Shown here in pieces: positions 33,111-45,560 of a stretch of 64,000 nt of DNA. A program made the position numbers and the translations under genes. How positions within the stretch are numbered: position 1 is the stretch's first letter; each line of letters starts with the position of its first letter. The notes below the pieces were generated by a model that did not search any database, was not told the DNA's origin, and saw only the letters and a list, made by a program, of their open reading frames with translations. Origin of the DNA: Bettongia penicillata ogilbyi (Eukaryota; Chordata; Mammalia; Diprotodontia; Potoroidae). The stretch spans positions 2,620,273 to 2,684,272 of the forward strand of contig JAJHZJ010000419.1 in NCBI GenBank assembly GCA_023548195.1, read 5' to 3'.

Positions 33111-34301
33111 GATAATTTGTCACAGTGCCTGGCATACAGTTAACAATTAAATATGTGTTGACTGACTAAATGAATATAACTTGAAGCAAAAACTGGAATG
33201 AAATGAAGGTGGGGGGGTAGGTTTTGCTGATAAAAAAGTCTTTTACACTTCCCTTGACAGATACTCACTGTCCAGAAAACCTAGGGAAATTTCTATCCTG
33301 CACCAATTTACCTAATTACAAGAACACCAACCATAATAAGAGAAAGCTTAATTTAAAAGGAAACATTAAGACTTTCAGGAGCAGAGCCAAAATTGTGGAG
33401 TAAAGGAAGCACTCAGTTGTACTCTCAAAACATTCCCCTCCAAATAACTTTAAAATAATTCCTCAAATCAAAATGGAAGGGACAAAAAAAGGTCATACTG
33501 AGATATTCTTTCAGCCAGAGGAAACTTAGGAGGTCAGAGAGATCTGTAACAATGGGGTGGAGGATGGCCCAGAGTCCATATGGATAAAACACCAATGGTG
33601 GGACTAGATAGTACCAACAGAAGCAGTAGCAGTTTGGGGAGCCAGAGAGGGTAAGGAGACCTGGAAACTGGCCAGAAAGAGACTACAGGGGATCTCTGTG
33701 CTAGCACTGGACACAGGACCAGACATGGTATGGCAGATCCACTGCCACCCTAAACCCAGTTTGGGGTCATAGTTCAAAGGCAGAAGGGGGAAGGGAGAGG
33801 AAGAATGGGGAAAATTAGTTCACATAAAAGAAGTGCACAAGGATAAGCTTTTACAATAGATGGGGAAATAGTGTAAGAGGTGAGCAATACTTGAACCTCA
33901 CACCTAAATTGGCTCAAAGAGGGGAAAAAATATGTACATGCTCAATTGGATATATAAATCTAACTAATCCAACAGGGAAGTAAAAGGGGAAGGGGATAAG
34001 AGAAAGGAGGGGATGATAAAAAGGGGACAGATAAAAGAAGGTATTGGTCAGAAGCAAAACAGACTTTAGAAGAGGAATGGGAGAGATGGGGGGGAGAGAG
34101 AGAGAGAGAGAAAAGGAGAGACAGAATCAATCAATTGGATGTACAACAACAACAAAAGCCTAGAAAATTAAACATCAGAATGGAAATCAAGAAAATCATC
34201 GGACAGATTGATAGAATTAAAAGAAAAAACACTGAATTAATAAATGATATTAAGAGCTGGTTTTATGGCAAAAAAATTAAAAAATAGATAAACCATCTAT
34301 T

Positions 34302-35329
34302 AATTTTATTTTTTTAAGTTGTTACATTTTATTTTTTTAAACTTTTATAAGATTTTGAGTTCCAAATTTTTCCCCCTCCCCAAGGCAGCATGCAATCTGA
34401 TACAGTTATACATATATGTAATGGTAAAGGAATTTGAAGATCTTCCCTTCCCCTTAATAGGTCCATGTGATCTTCTTTGAGCTTTGGCCCAGCCCACAGC
34501 TTGAGTTACATGAAAACCATCATGGGAGGAGTTTGCTGAATGGGTGAAACAGAAAGGGTGTAGCTGGATGAGAAAGTGAGGTGGAGCTGAGAGAGACAGA
34601 GAGTGGGCAAAGCAGAGTAGAGCAGCTAGCATGAGTGAGAGAGGGAATGATTTTGCCTAAGGGAGCTTATTTGTGGGGAGGCCTGATAGAAGGAAGGCCA
34701 TGCTCCCTTTTTTGGTAATGTGTACAAGCTTTGTTGGTACCATTGGGGAACTGACTTTCTGATATCTGAATAAATATTTTGGTTTCATCTTTGAGGAAGA
34801 GAGTTTATATTTTGCAAATTTACCCTTGAAATATGCATGCACATCCATAGCGGCTGCTATGGGCATTGCATTGGCATTACAATGTGAAATCTTATTAGAC
34901 ATTTTTCTACCTTAGTCATGTTTGAAGGAATAATCATAAAAAAGGGGAAAATCATGAGAAATAAAATAGTATGCTTTGATCTGCAATCAGATTCCATAGT
35001 TCTTTCTCTGGATGTGGATAGCATTTTTCCACCTTGAGTCTTTCAGAATTGTCTCATGTCATTGTATGGATGAGAGGAGCTAGTCTATCAAAGATGGTCA
35101 TCACACAGGGTTGCTGTTACTGTGTCCAGTGTTCTTTGGGTTCTGCTCACTTTGCTCAACATCAGTTCATATAAATATTTCAGAAAACTCACACTCATTT
35201 AGAGAGCTTCCTGTATATCTATTCTGGGTTTTATAGATCGCTCTCTTCTTTTCTTATTTATTAATATTATTTTTTACTATCTTATTAGAATTTTGATTCT
35301 CTGTTGAGCTATTCATTTGATTTTTAAAA
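34302..35329 (-). mobile_element. L1 3' end, reverse strand, nested in L1
   Basis: Poly(A) side at about 34302-34340 (T-rich on the given strand), then 'ttataagattttgagttcca', 'ccccaaggcagcatgcaatc', and after the LTR 'tttctctggatgtggatagc', 'attgtctcatgtcattgtat' and 'cagtgttctttgggttctgc'. This is the L1 3' UTR in reverse. A solo LTR (34417-34881) splits it. The right boundary is approximate. Confidence 0.7.
34417..34881 (+). mobile_element. ERV solo LTR, family A, copy 1
   Basis: 465 bp, starting TGTAATGG and ending CATTACA (perfect 7-bp inverted ends). It has a polyadenylation signal aataaa at 34769-34774. Flanks atata and atgtg may be a mutated 5-bp duplication. It shares long segments with the LTRs at 43878 and 45561: 'gatcttcc', 'taataggtccatgtgatctt', 'gagctttggcccagcccaca' and 'ggaagagagtttatattt'. 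No internal retroviral sequence. Confidence 0.8.
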
Positions 35330-35789
35330 AGAAAAAAAACAAATGACTAATATCTAAAATGAAATGGGTAAATGCAGCACTAATGAAGATGAAATTAAAT
35401 CAATTACTAGGAGTTATTTTGCCCAATTATATGCCAGCAAAACTGACAATCTAAGCGAAAAGGATGAATATTGACAAAAATATAAATTGCCAAGATTAAT
35501 AGAAGAGGAAATTGAATACTTAAATAACCCTATCTTAGAAAGAGAAATTGGAACAAGTCATCAATGAACTTCCTAAGGAAAAATTCCCAGGATAAGATGG
35601 ATTTACAAGTGAATTTTACCAAATATTTAAGGAAAAATTAATCAAAATAACATATAAAATATTTCAAAGTAGGTAAAGAAAGAATGTTACCAAATTCCTT
35701 TTATGACATAATTATGGTTTGATATATAAACAAGGAAGGGCAAAAAGAAAGAAATCTACAGATCAATTTTTTAATCAATATCAGCCATT

Positions 35790-35853
35790 TTCCATTTAAT
35801 GAACCCATATTTTGGTTCCAGTTCTTTACTACCACCAAAAAAATGTTGCTGTG

Positions 35854-35905
<52 letters not shown>

Positions 35906-35985
35906 CCTTTCCCTTTGTCTTTGCTTTTCTTAGGGCAGGGGTATACTGGCAAAGTCAGTTCTCTAGGTGGGAAATGTATGCACAA
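35790..35985 (-). mobile_element. L1 ORF2 C-terminal fragment with TG array
   Basis: 'atttaatgaacccatatttt', 'ggttccagttctttactacc' and 'acctttccctttgtctttgc' are reverse L1 ORF2 sequence. A (TG)n array replaces the middle. Confidence 0.5.
35857..35901. repeat. (TG)n microsatellite
   Basis: 45 nt of pure TG dinucleotides inside an L1 fragment. Confidence 0.95.
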
Positions 35986-35999
35986 CACACTTACATTTA

Positions 36000-37020
36000 A
36001 TCTGCTTTATTAACATTTTATCCATCACCTATCAAGATCAATTTATAATATTCCCTGATTTCTGATATATAAATATTCACACTGAAAACTTAACACTGAC
36101 TCTCTCCAGCTGATGCAAGCTAGCTCCAGCATACACCTGGTATGGGCATCTTTATGTAACTTCCTAATGTAATTCCAACTTATTCTTTCAGTTCTGTGTC
36201 ACATCACTACCTTGGATATCTTCCACATTCCAGCCAAATTGAACTGAAACTCAATAATACTTTTCTACTCTATGTGCATTTGCAAAAAAAAAAAAATCCT
36301 TCCATGTTGAAATACATTTTGAAGAAAGAGAAGACAAAAAATAAGAGGAAGTAGGAGAAAGAAATAAGACAACTTTATGATATTTCAAGTCCAAGTCATT
36401 GATAAAAGAAATGAGAAAATTGTCTTAAGGGCCCAGACTGAGTGATCATATATATTATGGAAGAAATTGGTAGAAATTTTGCAGGCTTATAAAAATGCAG
36501 CACCTATCAAATACCTAATAAGATGAGATCCACTGGGTAGACTTAAACACCAGAACTTCTCTGTGCTTCATGAACTGACAAATGCAAATCCCCATATTAC
36601 AAACATATACTTCAAAATGCCCGGGAAAACTCAGCCAATAAACTGTACTAGAACAAGACAGTTATCAGACTGAACCACTCTGCATAATTTCCCAGACACA
36701 TACTGATCCATTTAAAAAAACCCAGAAATTTAAGGATAATGTTTCCATAGCAAACACTCATAATCTCCAAGTTATGTGAAATAAAAAGCTTTCAGAATGT
36801 AGAGACCTCGCTGAGGAGGAAAAATCCATATGGGAAGGAGAAACATCCAATGCCTGTTGTTCTGTCTGCTACTGGAGAGGTACCAAGTATGACACTAAGA
36901 ATACCAAATCTAAAAAGGATGAGTCTCTCTTCATTCTTATGTATTATGCTTTAGTATGCATAAGTATAGAGAAGGTTTAAAATAAAATAATAATAGAAGA
37001 ATAACACCTAATCCTAAACC
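36000..37020. other. Unassigned AT-rich sequence
   Basis: No gene, RNA or nameable repeat was found. A short A13 run is at about 36283. Confidence 0.4.
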
Positions 37021-37049
37021 CATTTCTATCTAAACCTTGTTGCAAAAGA

Positions 37050-37345
37050 TGAGAAGAGATTAGGATAATAATAAATGTCATTATCATTATAACTATCACA
37101 TATATATAATATTTTAAGTTTTGCAAAGTGTTGAATATGTTTATGTCTCTTTCAAGACTCAGCACATGTCTCATTCACTCTAGAAAGCTATTCCAGATTC
37201 TCACAGGTTTATGTGTTTATTTTTCAGTATCTCCCAATAGGATGTAAGCTTCGTGAAGATAGGGCTAATACATTTTGTGTTTTCCTCCCAAGTGTCCTAA
37301 ACAGTGCTTTGCTTAGTAGTACAGTAGATAATTAATATTTGCTGA
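37050..37345 (+). repeat. Ancient repeat and L2/L3 LINE 3' fragment
   Basis: 37050-37135 resembles the 'atttatatagcgcttt' old repeat ('aagttttgcaaagtgttgaa'). 37140-37345 is an L2/L3-type 3' end: 'caagactcagcacatgtctc', 'ggatgtaagcttcgtgaaga' and 'aattaatatttgctgacttg'. Confidence 0.5.
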
Positions 37346-37489
37346 CTTGAATTTGGCATAGTCATTTTTGCCAGAAATGTCATATGAAATGATCTCCTTT
37401 GCTCAGGTGGACCATGATTCCTCACTGTCTTAATAAAGGGTTCTTCAGGAGCGGTGGCCAAAAAAAAAAAAAAAAAGATCACCTAGTGG

Positions 37490-37830
37490 CCCACTGTCTG
37501 ATGATGAACTTCTTTAAATTTTGCTCCACTGATCTTGAGAGAAGCTACAAATAAATAGTCTGTCATTTGGGCTGGTTCTCAAAGACTTTGCAGCTCACTA
37601 GGCTTTCTCTTAACTGATAATCTTTAAGAATGCAGGGCCACTTCCATGTCACAAGGAGGTTAGTGTGACTCTCACTCCTGAAACTAATTATGCAAATTTC
37701 ACAGACATTATTATAACAAAGTTAATTCAATTTACATGTAGATAATCCAGGATTATCTATGCCTCTCTTATCCAGGTTAGTAAAGGTTCCTATTATTTAT
37801 TAGGAAATGTTAGCTATCATTCCCAATACA
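37490..37830. other. Complex repeat-free block, possible conserved element
   Basis: Includes 'ctaattatgcaaatttcaca', which joins a homeobox-like TAAT to an exact octamer-type atgcaaat. No repeat signature. Conservation cannot be judged here. The following 37830-38540 is AT-rich and unassigned. Confidence 0.25.
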
Positions 37831-38651
37831 GAGAACTAGTCCAATCATACATAAAAGAGATTTGTTCTTCCTGGTTCCTAATTTCACCAGCCCAGTAATT
37901 CATTTCATTTGGGAGAAGAATACCTTCTTATGAGGTGTTGACAACAGATTTATCCTCCCATTAACTCTCACCTGGACATATTTTTTTTTCCTTTTCAGTT
38001 TTGAAAAAACACCAAAGGTCACTTCACCACTTTGACTCAAGTAGTAGAAGGGAAAGAAAGGAAATAAAAATTTTCCACAGTGATTTAGATAAGAATCCCA
38101 AGAAGTAATTAATCACAAATTGTAATTCTTTAATGGGCTATGAAGATGTAACTTGAAAATTCCTTTAAAAATATTTCATGGAAACATCATGGATAGCTTT
38201 ACAATGAAGATAATACCTTTGCTATTCACAATCTGCTTATAAATGAATCTTCTATTAGAAACTTCAGAAAGATTCAGGGATGGATTGTTATATTAGCAAA
38301 TTGTCCTCATTCCCATAATTAACAAAGTTTTCATTAAACCAGGAGCCAGTTGAGAGGAAGATGGTAATTTGTCTCTAAACAACATTTATAGAGATAACAT
38401 TAGATAATCTTTCTAACAAATGAGGTTTCCTTGTATTGTGAAGAGAAAAGCCCTTCCTCTTAATCAAAGCAAATAGGGGGAAAAACAGTCATAGTTGTTT
38501 CCAAACAGTAGGTGTGACTGCCAAAAATGAGCAGTTTTTGCAGTTATCCAGGATTTAAGACATATGGCCTTTTTGTAATATTTTTCAAATGTTTCACATT
38601 TATGCTAATAAAGTCTGAGATAGAAGTCAAGCTGGGAATCCACAGTTGGCG

Positions 38652-38664
38652 CCAGTAGGTGGTA
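38652..38664 (+). promoter_or_regulatory. CTCF-like motif (weak)
   Basis: ccagtaggtggta differs from the CTCF core (CCASYAGRKGGCR style) at one strong position (T for C near the end). Single motif match only. Confidence 0.2.
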
Positions 38665-38669
38665 TGGCA

Positions 38670-39400
38670 CCTAGTGACAGGTAGCAGAAATGAGCTAGTG
38701 AAGTCTGGACTCCAAAGAACCAATCTGAATCTTTGCATTTCAGTACATGGAAAAATGCCAACTGATGGGAATTGTAATCTGAAAGAATATAAAAACAATT
38801 TTGCAGTAGCATGTACTGTATTTTTCTAAGACAAAAGAAATGTTAAATAAGAGGGAAAGATGATGCTTTAGATAGTATTTCCTAAATAAAACATCCTACT
38901 TCTCTATTTCTGGCTCTGTGGGGTGTCAGACTATGCATGAAAAGATAGTTGATACTACTTTTGACATTAAGTCTTATCCTTACTCTAGACCCTTGCCTTT
39001 CCACTCACCTTCAGATCTAGAATTATATAGTGTTTTCATTTTTGTATCTTTTGCACACTGAGCTTTGTAGGAATTTGTTGAATTGAATTAAGGACAGAAG
39101 GAAAGAGGAGAATTCAATTTCATATCTAAGGCATAGGACCTGGAACTGTCCCTATCATGACCATAGGAAATTCCTGGGTAAGGAAATCTCAGTTACCAAT
39201 GTAGACCATCACTTTCTTCTCATTTTATAGTCTTAGAGAGTTGTTGGGGTACTGAGTAAGAGGTTTGCCCAAGCACCCACAGCCAACAGGGAGTACAGGT
39301 GGGACTTTACCTCAGTTTTTCCTCACTCTGAGTTTGGTTCTCTATAGAGTATTCCACACAGCTTCTCTTCATTATTTCTAAAGGACTAGAAAAGACAAGA
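38670..39400. other. Unassigned sequence
   Basis: Open frames of 61 and 84 codons on the reverse strand have no recognisable protein features. No nameable repeat. Confidence 0.35.
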
Positions 39401-39414
39401 GAAAGCTCACACTT

Positions 39415-39625
39415 TAGATTAATAGATAGAGAGATAGATGACACATATGCATGTGAATATATATATCTTATTATTGTCATAAGATATATGTATATCTTAA
39501 ATATATAAATCCATCTATAAATATTACATAGGCGATAGATACATACACATATATGTGTATGAATATATATCTTACTGTATATATCATAAATATGTAGATG
39601 TAGTTTTGTCTATATCCATTATAAA
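39415..39625. repeat. GATA/TATA microsatellite region
   Basis: 'aatagatagagagatagatg' and several TATATATCTTA-like units in irregular array. Confidence 0.7.
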
Positions 39626-39661
39626 GATAGATGAAATGAAAAAAGAAGGAAGGAAAGAAGA

Positions 39662-39810
39662 AAGAGAGATTTGGAACCTGAAAGAACCTTAGAGATTATC
39701 TAGTTCATTTTTCCTCATTTTACAGGTCAGAAAACTATAAGTGGCAAAAAGTATTTGAGCCAGTGATCAAATCCTGAGTCTTCTGACCCAGGTTGAAGCT
39801 ATGTCATGCT
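39662..39810 (-). mobile_element. MIR SINE, reverse strand
   Basis: 'aaccttagagattatctagt', 'cctcattttacaggtcagaa' and 'caaatcctgagtcttctgac' form a reverse MIR. Bases 39815-40310 are unassigned. Confidence 0.6.
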
Positions 39811-41489
39811 GTCTTCTCATAAATTACTTTCATCTTAATGACAGTTCTTTGTAAATAGACCCTACTTACAATCATTTTTATTTATAATATTTACAATAGA
39901 CTTTTTACTGAACAATCTATATACAGGTATAACAGGCATAAAATTGTAAAAATCACATAAACCGTTTTTAAACAATTTTATTTTACACAGAGAAAAAAAG
40001 AAAAGGAAAAGGAAAATGAAGCTCAACCAGGACTTAGAAAGGCATTTGCATTGATCAAATGAACTGATCAGGCCCAAAGGGGATAGTAAGGTTCTTGCCC
40101 CTTTAATACCCACTTGACTAACCTGTCAGCTCTACCGATGGAAAGTGTTGAGACATACTTTAGCATCACTACTGGTCACCACCTACTGTGAAGCTGGGTG
40201 GTTATTTTTTGTTATACAAACATGCAAATATTTCAGTGAATATAACAAAAAGTAAAAAATAGTTGAATAGACATACCTTATCTAATCAGTCCTTTACTGA
40301 TCATTAGGAAATGTTTTTCTGAAAGGATGTGTCAAGGGAACACAGGAGAATGTGGGAAGGTGTCGGACAGCTAAGATGAAGAGGATTCCAGACTTTACAG
40401 AAATACTCCACTCGGGCAGAGGGGTGCACCCCTCTATTAATAGAAAAAATCACCTTTTGACTCTTCCACTCAATGCAGGCATCTACAAAAGGAATGCAGC
40501 AGAGATTTTAAGATAGACAAATCAGGACAGATTGAGGACAGAAAGAGGGAGAGCCCCTGGAGTCTTTTGGGAAGTTGTAACACTTCCTGCCTGCCCACTT
40601 GGTGCCCAAGCCCAGGAGAGTCTTGGCTTCAGCATGGTGGCTTTTGTGAATTCTGGGCCTACCTTGAGTCTCCCTCAAGGCTATGGCTGGCTAGTTGAAC
40701 CCAGTTTGAGAGAGAGCAGGCTTGGAGACTAACATTCCCAAGAGCCTAACTCAAAACTCTTAGAAACAGAGCCTGAGACTGGCCCAATCCCAACAGAATG
40801 AAAATTGAATCCTAGCCTAGCACAGAGAACAGCCTCTCAGTATTCTAGATGGAATACCAGATCCATGCTCATGGAGAAAGATCCAAAGGCAAAAGTCAGT
40901 CTGAAGAGTCCCTGAACCCAGAAACAGGGCTAAAGATCCCAGGTAGAGCCTATAATACAGAGAGGTTACAGAACTTTGTGACAAGAGGGAACCTCCAGGC
41001 AGAGCCCAGCACCAGAGCAATCCAAGAATCCCTTGACAGAGCAGCATAGGCTGCGACAGTGTACTCAGGACCAGGAAAGCCCAACCCACACCACTAAGTT
41101 GCAGCCTAAGTCAAGGTTCCCTGCTGAACAAAAAGGAAAGAAAACTCTCAACACCCTGTGTAAATACCTGATTTATGAGATACCCAGGAGGTAAACCCTG
41201 AAGAGGATAAAAATCCAGTTAAGTCCTCAGTGAAGAAAAGCAAACAAACAAATATACATCCTGGCCACAAGATGAGAGAGTATATATACAAAACAAAATG
41301 AGATACAAAGAATGGAAAAGCTGGGAAGGAAAGAATGTCAAGGAAAATTGACACCTTCGAACAGATGGTTCCAAGGGAAAAGGAAAAAGTACAGATGGAT
41401 ATAAAAGGGAGGGCATAATAAGACAATAGCCATAAGCAAAATAAACTCAAATGTTGGAGGGAAAAATACGTAGGCATGGAAATGGATTA

Positions 41490-43640
41490 ACATTTACAAA
41501 AGTATAAGATACACAGATTAACAGAAGAAGTAAAAGATTATTTTAAATCAGTATCAGGTGTGGGGGGGGAATTGAAAAGGCATAAATAAATCGTCAAAGT
41601 TTATTTGATCCAGTATCAGATGGATTCATAGATGAATTCTACAAAGCAAAGTACAATTAATTTCTAAACTATAAACTATTTGCAATAATAAGAAAAGACC
41701 CCCTTATAATCTTTCTATGAAAATATAGTTTCTTGATACCTAAAGCAGAGAGAGACTAAAGCAGAGAAGAAAAAACTACATTATATCCCTAATACATGTT
41801 AGTGTCAAAATTTTAAATGAAATAGTAGCAAATAGGTACAATAGGATATTAGAGAGAATGTATACTCTTAGATTTAATTTTCAGCAAGAATGTAGGATCA
41901 TTTCAACATAATGAAGAGTATAGATATAATAAACAATGATAATAAGTGAGAAAAGTCATATGATTATAAGGCTTTCAACAAAATCCAACACTTATTTCTA
42001 TCATAGGTTCTAAAAATAATAGAAATGAATGAGCTTTCCCTTAATACAGAAAATAGTATTTCTCTAAATCCAAGAACAAACATTTTATGTAATGGAGAAA
42101 AATTAGAGGCCTTTCAAATAAGATCACAGTTAAAGCAAGGATGACCATTATCATCACTACTATTTACCATAGTGCTAAAAATGCTAACTATAGAAATAAG
42201 AGCAAGAGATTGATGGAATCAGCACAGGCAAAGAGGAAACAAAATCATTGCATTTTGCAGAAATAACAGTATCCTTAGAAAACCCTAGGGAATCAACCAA
42301 AAATGTAGAAATGATTAATGACTTCATCAGTTACAGTATATAAGAAAAATCCCATAATCATCAGCATTTATATGTCTACATAAGTACTTAGATATGTATA
42401 CATATATACAAAATATACATACATATGTACATGTATGTATATACATAGTTTAATAGTCTTGTTTTATCATGAATGCATTGATATGTATACATACATAAAT
42501 ATATGTATATTTATGGAGAGAGAGTTGTATTCCAAAATATTTAGAAGTATGTCTACTGAGACTAACAGATAAGAATCTAACTATAAAACATTATTTGCAG
42601 AAATAAAGCCAGACATCAATAATTAGAAGACAGTTGTTTTTGGGTAAGTTGAACCAATATGATAAAAGTAAAAATAATTTATTTATTTAGTGCCATAACC
42701 ATCAAACTCCCAAAAGAATGTTTTATAGAACTAGGAAAAAAAACCACAAAGTAGTTATGTCAGAACAAAAGGTCAAGCCTCTCAATGGTAATAATGAAAA
42801 GACATGGGAAAAAAGGGAATCCACACACACAAGCAATTCTAGTAGTGGTGTCTGACAAACTTAAAGCCCCAGTTACTGAAGGAGTAATGCACTATGTAAC
42901 AAAACCTTCTGGAACAACTAGTTAGTGTCTGATAGAAATTAGGTTTAGACCAACACCTCAAACCACAGACCAAGAAAGGCTCTAAATGGATATGTGACCT
43001 ACACATTAAATGCCTACATTACAACTAAACTTGGAAAAATATTTGCAACAAGTTTGTATTATAAAGGTCTTATTTCCAACATATACAAGGAAGACATTGA
43101 AATTGACAAGACTGAGAATCATTCCCTCAATAGATATATGGCAAAAAGTTATGAGCAGGTAATTCTTAATGGAAGAAATCCATGTTAATGAACAGACACA
43201 TAAGAAATAGTCAAAATCACTATTAACTATTAAAACACAAATTAAAACAACTTTGATCAACTACTTCCCACCTATCAGACTGATGAATATGACCAGATAA
43301 TAAAATGACAAACACTGGAAGAGGTGTAGGAAAACAGGTACTAGTTACTGGTAATGCATTGTTAGTGATACTGCAAATTGACTTAGCCATTCTGGAAACT
43401 AAATTGGAACTATGCCCACAGATATGACAAACTGTGCATATGCTTTGTACCAGATATATCACCACTAAGCCTATACATCAAAGAAGAAAGGCTCTCTATG
43501 AACAAAAATATCTGTAGCAACTTTATTCATGATAGTCAAAATTGAAAAGAAAGGCAGTGTCCATTATTGGAGAATGACTAAACAAGTTGTAGTATATGAA
43601 TGTAATGACTATTATTGTGCCTCAAGAAATCATGAAAGAC
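41490..43640 (+). pseudogene. L1 ORF2 pseudogene (RT to C-terminus)
   Basis: Corresponds to the reverse transcriptase, the connection region and the C-terminal part of L1 ORF2p. In translation one can see an FYQ/FYKA-type segment near 41640 and the region around 'aagcaaggatgaccattatc' that precedes the catalytic block. An AT-rich microsatellite (42380-42520) interrupts it. Frames change repeatedly; not functional. Confidence 0.6.
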
Positions 43641-43877
43641 ATGTTTCCAGAGAAAACTGAAAAGATCATTATGAACTGATGCACAGTGAACAGAAATAAG
43701 AAAACAATTTATGTAATGATAGCATTATGGAGAAAATAAGCTTTGAAAGACTAGATCTCTGATCAGCACAGTGATAAACCATTGGTCCAAAAGTATGAAG
43801 GTGAAACATGGTACTCCTCTCCTGGGAGAAAGATGATGAACTTAAAATGAAGAAAGGCTTACATTTTTAGAGCATGG

Positions 43878-44324
43878 TGTAGGGCCAATGTGATACCCAC
43901 AGCAGATGCTATGGATATGCAGGCATATTTCCAGGATAAATTTGCAAAATATATAAACTCTCTTCCTCAAAGATGAAACCAAAATATTTATTCAGATACC
44001 AGAAAGTCAATTCCACCATGGTAACAAGGAAGTTTGTACACATTACCAATAGAGGGAGGACCACCATCCCCAAGCCTCCCTACAAACAAGCTCCCTTAGG
44101 CAAAATCACTCCCTCTCTCAATCCAGGCTATCTGCTCTGCCTGTTGTCTCTTTCTCAGTTCCACCTCATTCTCCCTGCTGCACCCTTCCTGCTTCACCCA
44201 TTAGGCAAGCTCTTCCCACCATAGGCTTCATGTGACTCAAGCTGTGGGTTGGGCCAAAGCTCAAAGCAGGTCACACAGACCTATTAAGGGGCCGGGAAGA
44301 TCTTCAAACTCCCTTTACATTACA
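43878..44324 (-). mobile_element. ERV solo LTR, family A, copy 2
   Basis: 447 bp in reverse orientation, from TGTAATG (read at 44324) to CCCTACA (43878). A perfect 5-bp target duplication catgg flanks it (43873-43877, 44325-44329). The polyadenylation signal lies at 43986-43991 on the reverse strand. It has the same internal landmarks as copy 1. Inserted in the L1 3' UTR of the element at 40316. An 83-codon frame (43973-44224) crosses it by chance. Confidence 0.88.
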
Positions 44325-44591
44325 CATGGTGAATGTAAGAATTGCCGGACTGTATACCTATTTACTGAAGAATTTACTTTTTAAAAAATTACTCATTTAG
44401 GAGGATGGTAGTGGAAGGGACACATTTTTAAAGTGTTGCTTGTAAAATAAAAATAATTACTTTTTAAAAGAGAAAAGATGCAACTTTCCTCATATAAATT
44501 AGATACACAGTGGGGAAAAGTGATAGCTACCATTTATTAACATCATCTAGGTTTAGGTCATGTAGAGAGTACAAACAGTCGGCAAGATGAC

Positions 44592-44790
44592 TGAGGGCAT
44601 CTCATTTTGTAACTTGAGTATTCATCGGTTCTTTGCTCATGTATTCTTCCCACTCATGGCATGCCTTTCCTACCACACTCCCTCAATCTTAAACCAACAC
44701 ATTCTTCAAGATCCAGCACATAGCATACTTTATCTATATCAGTTTCTAATGACCTTCTCCCTTCCCTGAATTGCTTTAGGATAGTCTCTA
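44592..44790 (+). mobile_element. L2/L3-type LINE 3' fragment
   Basis: 'cactcatggcatgcctttcc', 'caagatccagcacatagcat' and 'taatgaccttctcccttccc' follow the pattern of L2/L3 3' regions. Decayed. Bases 44790-45560 are unassigned; a 110-codon frame at 44850-45182 has no recognisable domain. Confidence 0.5.
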
Positions 44791-45560
44791 GTTTTCAACT
44801 TGAGATCCAGTCTCAGAACTAGCATTTACTATGTGCAGGTATTAAAAATTTGACATTTGTAAATATTAAATTCTTTGATCTCAGTGGCCTTTTAAAATTA
44901 TCAGTGTGGGTACTTCCTCCACACAGATTGGAAGTCATTCACAGCTTCTTATCCAGTGCAATTATTGTCTACATTCTCCCCCAAATACTCTACAGAAGAC
45001 TTTTTCAGATTACTTGGAAGTCATTCTCTGGAGCTTTTTTTTTAACATATCATGGATGTCAGTACAATATCCTAGCTGTTGTCTTTGGTCTTTTACTATC
45101 AAAGAAAAGGGATCTGGTGAATCATAAGGAAATGATTGTGTCAGGAGGTTGGATGAAAGAAGAATTTAACCCAAAGGTGTAAAAAAGGACCACTAAACAC
45201 TTGAAACTAAGTCATATGAGGTCATAAAGAAAAAGAAGGTAGACTCTGTAAAGAGGAAGCAGATATTTGTTCTCTAATCAGTGGTGATATGGATTAACAG
45301 TTACCATCAGTCAAAGGATAACCCAGTAGAAGTAAGAGGAAGATGAGACAAACAGCTATAGTTGATGGTTCCCTGCCAGGAGTTAATGAGGTGACTATTT
45401 GTCCAACTTATACCAACAATTCACAAAACCTCAAATAGCAATTTTTTTTTAAGATTAGGGCAAGTAGCACAAAATGTTACCACCAATGTTTTAAGACAAA
45501 TCCAGTTGAGGGGAGGGGGAAAGAAGAGACACAACAAAATCATAAGATTCCTGAGGTCAC

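Larger units (their letters stand above)
33377..35790 (+). mobile_element. L1, internally deleted (no ORF1), hosting a second L1
   Basis: The 5' UTR starts near 33377 ('caggagcagagccaaaattg', a decayed form of the 'gagccaagatggcggag' start). The purine-rich spacer follows (33830-34130), then ORF2 internal sequence ('agcctagaaaattaaacatc' and onward, 34150-34300). ORF2 resumes at about 35330 ('acaaatgactaatatctaaa', 'ttacaagtgaattttaccaa'). ORF1 and the ORF2 endonuclease are missing. The 34302-35329 interval is a reverse L1 insertion. The 3' end is lost. Confidence 0.7.
40316..44475 (+). mobile_element. L1, internally deleted, hosting a solo LTR
   Basis: 40316-41500 is a GC-richer, CpG-poor non-coding region that looks like an L1 5' UTR of a different subfamily; its assignment is tentative. 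From about 41490 ORF2 sequence begins inside the reverse transcriptase region ('agtacaattaatttctaaac', 'ttaaagcaaggatgaccatt', 'aggaaacaaaatcattgcat'). It runs to the C-terminus (43190-43640: 'aaattggaactatgcccaca'), then the 3' UTR (43650-43877 and 44330-44475). ORF1 and the endonuclease are missing. Many stops. Confidence 0.65.

Noticed and set aside
37459..37475. A17 run as the tail of a processed pseudogene
   Set aside because: The sequence before it shows an L2/L3 piece and unassigned DNA, no cDNA-like content and no flanking duplication.
40316..41490. Possible retroviral internal region or gene exon (GC-richer, several frames near 90-110 codons)
   Set aside because: No gag/pol/env-like motif was found. 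The position directly before L1 ORF2 sequence makes a decayed L1 5' region more likely, though not proven.
44850..45182. 110-codon frame
   Set aside because: No domain, signal peptide or repeat-protein match seen; AT-rich chance frame likely.
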